From the NCBI RefSeq assembly GCF_040605455.1, contig NZ_JBEXCV010000285.1, positions 1 to 5,547 of the forward strand: a stretch of 5,547 nt of DNA. The letters are read 5' to 3'. The position numbers and the translations under genes were made by a program. Source of the stretch: Embleya sp040605455. GTDB taxonomy: Bacteria; Actinomycetota; Actinomycetes; Streptomycetales; Streptomycetaceae. Positions 1 through 5,547 of this stretch are shown here, in pieces. The notes beneath the pieces were generated by a model. The model was given only the letters and a program-made list of their open reading frames with translations. It did not search any database and was not told the DNA's origin. The first letter of the stretch is position 1; each line of letters starts with the position of its first letter.

Positions 1-7
1 CACGTAA

Positions 8-127
8 ATTCCGGCGGCGTCCTACTCTCCCACACCCCTTCGAGTGCAGTACCATCGGCGCTGGAGAGCTTAGCTTCCGGGTTCGGAATGAGACCGGGCG
101 TTTCCTCTCCGCCAAGACCACCGGAAA
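8..127 (-). rRNA. rrf: 5S ribosomal RNA
   Basis: This is the 5S rRNA of the large ribosomal subunit, the last gene of the operon. On the minus strand the terminal helix (helix I) is visible: TTCCGG at 126-121 pairs with CCGGAA at 14-9. Between the arms lie the conserved 5S segments CATTCCGAACCCGGAAG and GCGCCGATGGTACTGC, then GGGAGAGTAGGACGCCGCC near the 3' end. The length of about 120 nt is normal. The ends were set by extending the terminal helix by one base on each side and may be off by up to three bases. The gene is complete, but only seven further bases are present, so the operon terminator lies outside the window. It follows 23S with a 124-base spacer and is presumably cut from the same precursor. 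Confidence 0.96.
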
Positions 128-196
128 ACCATCGAACCCGACAAAGGGTCGTTCGGTGAACCAGAAATCACATGCGGTGATTCAATTATCAAAACG

Positions 197-228
197 GGTT
201 CCCCGAAACCGATTGCGGTTCGGGAACC
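197..228 (-). other. Spacer hairpin between 23S and 5S
   Basis: Inverted repeat with arms 197-211 and 216-228 around a four-base loop. The arms pair through 13 base pairs with two single-base bulges on the longer arm. In the transcript it begins one base after the 3' strand of the 23S processing stalk, so the two helices could stack. No T-run follows it in the RNA, so it is not an intrinsic terminator. It is more likely a processing or folding element. Confidence 0.75.
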
Positions 229-229
229 A

Positions 230-247
230 CACAGTGGACGCGTAGCA
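230..247 (-). repeat. 3' strand of the 23S precursor processing stalk
   Basis: CACAGTGGACGCG at 230-242 on the plus strand is the exact reverse complement of 3388-3400, on the other side of 23S. After a one-base bulge at 243, AGCA at 244-247 continues the match with 3384-3387. In the primary transcript this brings the two ends of 23S together. Such helices are the known substrate of RNase III in bacterial rRNA maturation. Confidence 0.9.
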
Positions 248-384
248 ACTGAGGACAAGTCCTCGGCCTATTAGTACCGGTCAGCTCCACCCCTCACAGG
301 GCTTCCACACCCGGCCTATCAACCCGATCGTCTCTCGGGGGCCTTACCCAACCGAAGTTGGTGGGAGTCCTCATCTCGAAGCAA

Positions 385-418
<34 letters not shown>

Positions 419-532
419 CCCGAACGTAGCCAACCAGCCATGCCCTTGGCAGAACAACTGGCACACCAGAGGTTCGTCCGTCCCGGTCCTCTCGTACTAG
501 GGACAGCCCTTCTCAAGACTCCTACGCGCACA

Positions 533-565
<33 letters not shown>

Positions 566-581
566 AAACCCAGCTCGCGTA

Positions 582-618
<37 letters not shown>

Positions 619-622
619 ACTC

Positions 623-663
<41 letters not shown>

Positions 664-1172
664 ATCCCGTCGATATGGACTCTTGGGGAAGATCAGCCTG
701 TTATCCCCGGGGTACCTTTTATCCGTTGAGCGACGGCGCTTCCACAAGCCACCGCCGGATCACTAGTCCCTGCTTTCGCACCTGCTCGACCTGTCGGTCT
801 CACAGTCAAGCTCCCTTGTGCACTTACACTCGACACCTGATTGCCAACCAGGATGAGGGAACCTTTGGGCGCCTCCGTTACCCTTTAGGAGGCAACCGCC
901 CCAGTTAAACTACCCATCAGACACTGTCCCTGATCCGGATCACGGACCCAGGTTAGACATCCAGCACGACCAGAGTGGTATTTCAACGATGACTCCACGA
1001 ACACTGGCGTGTCCGCTTCAAAGTCTCCCACCTATCCTACACAAGCCGAACCGAACACCAATATCAAACTATAGTAAAGGTCCCGGGGTCTTTCCGTCCT
1101 GCTGCGCGAAACGAGCATCTTTACTCGTAGTGCAATTTCACCGGGCCTGTGGTTGAGACAGTCGAGAAGTCG

Positions 1173-1245
<73 letters not shown>

Positions 1246-1730
1246 GCCGTTTACTGGCGCTTAAGTTCTCAGCTTCGCCCCGAAGAGCTAACCGGTCCCC
1301 TTAACGTTCCAGCACCGGGCAGGCGTCAGTCCGTATACATCGTCTTACGACTTCGCACGGACCTGTGTTTTTAGTAAACAGTCGCTTCTCGCTGGTCTCT
1401 GCGGCCACCACCAGCTCACCGTGCAAGACGGATCACCAGCAATGGCCCCCCTTCTCCCGAAGTTACGGGGGCATTTTGCCGAGTTCCTTAACCACAGTTC
1501 ACCCGAACGCCTTAGTATTCTCTACCTGACCACCTGAGTCGGTTTGGGGTACGGGCCGCCACGACACTCGCTAGAGGCTTTTCTCGGCAGCATAGGATCA
1601 TCCACTTCCCCACAATCGGGTCGGCATCAGGTCTCAGGCTATATGAGAGACGGATTTGCCTATCTCTCGCCCTACACCCTTACCCCGGGACTACCACCGC
1701 CCGGGCTGGACTACCTTCCTGCGTCACCCC

Positions 1731-1843
1731 ATCGCTCACCTACTACCCGATTGGTTCGGCGGCTCCACCAAAACCGTTCACCCGAAGGATCCCGGCGGCT
1801 TCACGGCCTTAACATCACGAGGTTCAGCGCTGGCGCATCGTAG
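1731..1843 (-). other. Actinobacterial 23S domain III insertion (helix 54a)
   Basis: Between the conserved blocks GATATTCCCGTACCCGC (RNA, ending near 1842) and GGGGTGACGCAGGAAGG (starting near 1730) the window has about 110 nt where E. coli has about 16. This is where high-G+C Gram-positive bacteria carry the extra helix 54a, a surface extension of the large subunit. Its presence places the organism in Actinobacteria. The flanking blocks are intact, so this is the normal family feature and not a foreign insert. The exact boundaries are approximate. Confidence 0.85.
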
Positions 1844-2164
1844 CGGGTACGGGAATATCAACCCGTTGTCCATCGACTACGCCTGTCGGCCTCGCCTTAG
1901 GTCCCGACTTACCCTGGGCGGATTAGCCTGCCCCAGGAACCCTTGGTCATCCGGCGCACACGTTTCTCACGTGTGATTCGCTACTCATGCCTGCATTCTC
2001 ACTCGTGCAGCGTCCACCGCTGGTTTCCACCGCGACTTCACTCGCTGCACGACGCTCCCCTACCCATCCGTACGCCTGAACCACGAAGGCTTGGCTATAT
2101 GTACGAATGACACGACTTCGGCGGTGCGCTTGAGCCCCGCTACATTATCGGCGCGGAATCACTT

Positions 2165-2226
<62 letters not shown>

Positions 2227-2803
2227 CTGTGCGACTCCACATCCTTTCCCACTTAGCGCACGCTTGGGGGCCTTAGTCGGTGCTCTGGGCTGTTTCCCTC
2301 TCGACCACGGAGCTTATCCCCCGCAGTCTCACTGCCGCGCTCTCACTTACCGGCATTCGGAGTTTGGCTTATCTCAGTAACCTGGTGAGGCCCATCAACA
2401 ATCCAGTGCTCTACCTCCGGCAAGAAACACACGACGCTGCACCTAAATGCATTTCGGGGAGAACCAGCTATCACGGAGTTTGATTGGCCTTTCACCCCTA
2501 ACCACAGGTCATCCCCCAGGTTTTCAACCCTGGTGGGTTCGGGCCTCCACACGGTCTTACCCGCGCTTCACCCTGCCCATGGCTAGATCACTCCGCTTCG
2601 GGTCTTGGGCGCGCGACTCAATCGCCCTGTTCGGACTCGCTTTCGCTACGGCTACCCCACACGGGTTAACCTCGCCACACACCGCAAACTCGCAGGCTCA
2701 TTCTTCAAAAGGCACGCAGTCACGGCCACCCGTGTAAACACGAATGACGACGCTCCCACGGCTTGTAGGCACACGGTTTCAGGTACTATTTCACTCCCCT
2801 CCC

Positions 2804-2837
<34 letters not shown>

Positions 2838-3383
2838 CCGCTATCGGTCACCAGGGAATATTTAGGCTTAGCGGGTGGTCCCGCCAGATTCACACGGGAT
2901 TTCTCGGGCCCCGTGCTACTTGGGAAATGCGCAAGCAAGCCGCACATGTTTCGTCTACGGGGGTCTTACCCTCTACGCCGGACCTTTCGCATGTCCTTCG
3001 ACTACATGTACGGTTTCTGACTCGCCGACCGGCCGGCAGACCGATCAAGCACACTCCCACGACCCCGATCACGCAACCCCTGCCGGGTATCACACGTGAC
3101 CGGTTTAGCCTCATCCGATTTCGCTCGCCACTACTCTCGGAATCACGGTTGTTTTCTCTTCCTGCGGGTACTGAGATGTTTCACTTCCCCGCGTTCCCTC
3201 CACACACCCTATATATTCAGGTGCGGGTGACAGCCCATGACGACTGCCGGGTTTCCCCATTCGGACACCCCCGGATCACAGCTCGGTTGACAGCTCCCCG
3301 GGGCCTATCGCGGCCTCCCACGTCCTTCATCGGTTCCTGGTACCTAGGCATCCACCGTGCGCCCTTAACAACTTGGCCACAGA

Positions 3384-3400
3384 TGCTCGCGTCCACTGTG
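3384..3400 (-). repeat. 5' strand of the 23S precursor processing stalk
   Basis: CGCGTCCACTGTG at 3388-3400 on the plus strand is the exact reverse complement of 230-242, with four more pairs (3384-3387) beyond a one-base bulge. It starts six bases before the inferred mature 5' end of 23S, the expected position for the precursor helix cut by RNase III. It directly follows the spacer boxA in the transcript. Confidence 0.9.
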
Positions 3401-3401
3401 C

Positions 3402-3418
3402 AGTTCTCAAACAACAAC
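3402..3418 (-). promoter_or_regulatory. boxA-like antitermination element before 23S
   Basis: The RNA reads GTTGTTGTTTGAGAACT just upstream of the 23S processing stalk. It shares TTGAGAACT with the leader element at 5461-5475. Elements of this form in actinobacterial rRNA operons are described as boxA, bound as RNA by NusB-NusE (S10) to protect rRNA transcription from Rho-dependent termination. Position and sequence fit; function here is by homology. Confidence 0.75.
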
Positions 3419-3513
3419 CGATTCCCACAGACCTGAAGGCCACGCCTACCAACCTTGCGGCTGGCGGTTCGAAGACCGTCCGAGGATCGGAACCTTCCCG
3501 AGACAACAGACCA

Positions 3514-3540
3514 GCCCCAACGGTCAAAAGACCGTGGGGC
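3514..3540 (-). other. Strong spacer hairpin
   Basis: Arms 3514-3525 and 3530-3540 form 11 base pairs, eight of them G-C, with one bulged base (3520) and a four-base loop that is UUUU in the RNA. No T-run follows on the transcript side (the RNA continues TGGTCTGTTG), so it is unlikely to be a terminator. A pausing, folding or endonuclease-recognition role is possible. It is separated by a single base from hairpin 3542-3562. Confidence 0.8.
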
Positions 3541-3541
3541 C

Positions 3542-3562
3542 GGGCCCATTCCCTCAGGACCC
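3542..3562 (-). other. Spacer hairpin with the GGGUCC/GGGCCC motif
   Basis: GGGCCC at 3542-3547 pairs with GGACCC at 3557-3562; in RNA this is six pairs with one G-U wobble and a nine-base loop. The 5' arm belongs to the block GTTGGGTCCTGAGGGAA, which I recognise from actinobacterial spacers including Mycobacterium. The same two arm sequences recur in the leader hairpin at 5335-5359. Confidence 0.65.
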
Positions 3563-3661
3563 AACAACGTGCCCGAACCATCCCCATCCACGCTCACGCT
3601 TTCCACGCCCTTGCAGGCAGTACTTGCGATCCCGATTCAGGAAACGATCCGAATAGTCAAC

Positions 3662-3669
3662 GTTCCACC
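3662..3669 (-). repeat. Putative 3' strand of the 16S precursor stalk
   Basis: GTTCCACC on the plus strand is the reverse complement of GGTGGAAC at 5261-5268, upstream of 16S. In RNA the helix could gain two flanking G-U pairs, giving ten. It is the best complementary pair I found flanking 16S and would play the part of the RNase III stalk. An eight-base match is short, so this is less certain than the 23S stalk. Confidence 0.55.
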
Positions 3670-3681
3670 CATGAGCAACCG

Positions 3682-3700
3682 TGTGACACAGATGGTCACA
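3682..3700 (-). other. Small spacer hairpin after 16S
   Basis: TGTGAC at 3682-3687 pairs perfectly with GTCACA at 3695-3700 around a seven-base loop. It lies between the 16S 3' end and the putative 16S stalk strand and may shape the 3' processing region. No U-run follows it in the RNA. Confidence 0.6.
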
Positions 3701-3712
3701 TTCGGCTATGTG

Positions 3713-5244
<1,532 letters not shown>

Positions 5245-5245
5245 T

Positions 5246-5268
5246 GTTCACCGGTAATCCGGTGGAAC
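5246..5268 (-). other. Hairpin at the 16S 5' end
   Basis: GTTCACCGG at 5246-5254 pairs with CCGGTGGAAC at 5259-5268, nine pairs with one bulge, around a four-base loop that is ATTA in RNA sense. The helix ends one base before the inferred mature 5' end of 16S. Its outer arm contains the same eight bases that can pair with 3662-3669, so hairpin and long-range stalk exclude each other. Confidence 0.7.
5261..5268 (-). repeat. Putative 5' strand of the 16S precursor stalk
   Basis: GGTGGAAC on the plus strand, reverse complement of 3662-3669 downstream of 16S. It lies 17 bases outside the inferred 16S 5' end, a sensible distance for a precursor stalk. It is also part of the local hairpin 5246-5268. 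Confidence 0.55.
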
Positions 5269-5280
5269 ACAATAAGTGAG

Positions 5281-5319
5281 CGGCGACTCTCCCGGAGGAA
5301 TAGTCCGAGTATGTCGCCG
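5281..5319 (-). other. Leader stem-loop close to 16S
   Basis: CGGCGAC at 5281-5287 pairs perfectly with GTCGCCG at 5313-5319, and an inner CGGA (5293-5296) with TCCG (5304-5307). The result is a two-part stem-loop in the leader RNA. It may help fold or deliver the 16S 5' region; I know of no specific ligand. Confidence 0.65.
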
Positions 5320-5334
5320 GCGTCCTTGCTGTGA

Positions 5335-5359
5335 CCTGGGCCCACTGACAGGACCCAGG
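5335..5359 (-). other. Leader hairpin with the GGGUCC/GGGCCC motif
   Basis: CCTGGGCCC at 5335-5343 pairs with GGACCCAGG at 5351-5359: nine pairs with one G-U wobble in RNA and a seven-base loop. This is among the most stable structures in the leader. It is not followed by a U-run in the RNA and so is not a standard terminator. Parts of both arms are repeated in the spacer hairpin 3542-3562. Confidence 0.75.
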
Positions 5360-5460
5360 ATTTTCTTCAAAGGAACCACCAACACTGACCGCTACTCCCC
5401 GAGTGGGAAGACGTTCAGCGCCGGGGGTGTTTCTTTGGCGTTGACTTTTGGCACGCTGTT

Positions 5461-5475
5461 GAGTTCTCAAGGAAC
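5461..5475 (-). promoter_or_regulatory. boxA-like antitermination element in the leader
   Basis: The RNA reads GTTCCTTGAGAACTC, followed by AACAGCGTGCC. The TTGAGAACT core is shared with the spacer element at 3402-3418. In Streptomyces and Mycobacterium this position of the leader carries the boxA bound by the NusB-S10 antitermination complex. Assignment is by sequence and position. Confidence 0.75.
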
Positions 5476-5547
5476 GGACGCTTCCTTTGGTGCGGAGTCA
5501 ACCGCGCCCTCCGGGCGTTTAACGTTCAAGGTGTTTCATTGTGTTTC

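Larger units (their letters stand above)
128..251 (-). other. 23S-5S internal transcribed spacer
   Basis: Transcribed spacer between 23S and 5S, about 124 bases, with no tRNA gene and no open frame of interest. In RNA order it holds the 3' strand of the 23S processing stalk, a strong hairpin at 228-197, an A/T-rich stretch at 194-180 (13 of 15 bases A or T), and a weak stem-loop region before 5S in which GACCC and CGGGTTCG blocks can partly pair. The A/T-rich stretch stands out in a G+C-rich locus and is a plausible single-stranded cleavage site for an RNase E-type enzyme during 5S release; that role is inference. Confidence 0.85.
5245..5547 (-). promoter_or_regulatory. rRNA operon leader (partial)
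   Basis: Sequence upstream of 16S, entered from the window edge. It contains a small CGCCC/GGGCG hairpin (5517-5505), a TTGACT motif (5501-5496), a boxA-like element (5475-5461), two large hairpins (5359-5335 and 5319-5281), one strand of the putative 16S stalk (5268-5261) and a hairpin next to the 16S 5' end (5268-5246). The stretch CACCAAAGGAAGCGTCCGTT and the boxA that follows resemble Streptomyces rRNA leaders as I remember them, which suggests this part is already transcribed. No convincing -35/-10 pair is present, so the promoters probably lie beyond 5547. Confidence 0.8.

Noticed and set aside
129..142. GGGTTCGAT-like T-arm motif in the 23S-5S spacer (RNA sense)
   Set aside because: The five bases on either side do not pair, and no acceptor stem or anticodon arm surrounds it, so it is not a tRNA gene.
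1092..1093. Possible macrolide resistance change at 23S 2058/2059
   Set aside because: Both positions are the normal A; 16S 1408 is also the normal A.
1731..1843. Possible mobile insert or intervening sequence in 23S
   Set aside because: The extra length is at the known site of the actinobacterial helix 54a and its flanks are intact. It is a family feature, not an insertion.
2927..3436. 169-codon open frame on the plus strand, the longest in the window
   Set aside because: It lies almost wholly antisense to the 5' part of 23S and runs into the spacer. Its sequence is conserved rRNA complement, with no ribosome-binding site or protein family resemblance.
3217..3606. 129-codon minus-strand frame, and other shadow frames in the sense direction
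   Set aside because: It covers 23S 5' sequence, the stalk, boxA and the spacer in the transcript sense. Its codons follow the rRNA elements and not a protein.
3655..3660. TTGACT as a -35 box for an internal promoter in the 16S-23S spacer
   Set aside because: No sequence resembling TANNNT occurs at 16-19 bases downstream in the RNA direction.
5505..5517. CGCCC/GGGCG hairpin followed by TTT on the plus strand, as a terminator of an upstream gene
   Set aside because: Five pairs and a three-base T-run are too weak, and no plus-strand gene leads into it.

Overview
The window holds one complete bacterial ribosomal RNA operon, and all of it lies on the minus strand. Transcription runs from high to low coordinates: leader (5547-5245), 16S rRNA (5244-3721), 16S-23S spacer (3720-3379), 23S rRNA (3378-252), 23S-5S spacer (251-128), 5S rRNA (127-8). 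No protein-coding gene is supported. Every open frame of 60-170 codons falls inside or antisense to rRNA or its spacers and reads as conserved rRNA sequence.

The source is a high-G+C Gram-positive (class Actinomycetes). The evidence is the 16S signature stretches, a 23S of about 3,127 nt with the extra domain III helix (54a) typical of Actinobacteria, the actinobacterial version of helix 69, spacers without tRNA genes, and TTGAGAACT boxA-like elements in the leader and spacer. Leader and 16S look most like Streptomyces and neighbouring orders, but several 16S segments differ from Streptomyces as I remember it. I do not assign a genus.

The non-rRNA segments are rich in structure. The ends of 23S are flanked by a perfect 13-bp inverted repeat (230-242 with 3388-3400) that would form the precursor processing stalk. 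A shorter 8-bp pairing (3662-3669 with 5261-5268) can close around 16S, and one strand of it can instead form a hairpin just before the 16S 5' end. The anti-Shine-Dalgarno end of 16S can pair with the first spacer bases. Leader and 16S-23S spacer share a hairpin motif (GGGCCCA...CAGGACCCA on the plus strand) as well as boxA-like elements.

This is mostly an ordinary housekeeping locus and I found no new system. The most distinctive sequence observation is a compensated double change in 16S helix 29 (E. coli 940/1343, normally C-G, here A-U). No promoter is recognisable in the 303 leader bases present, and no terminator is present, because the window ends just past 5S. Mature RNA ends are placed by homology and are good to a few bases.
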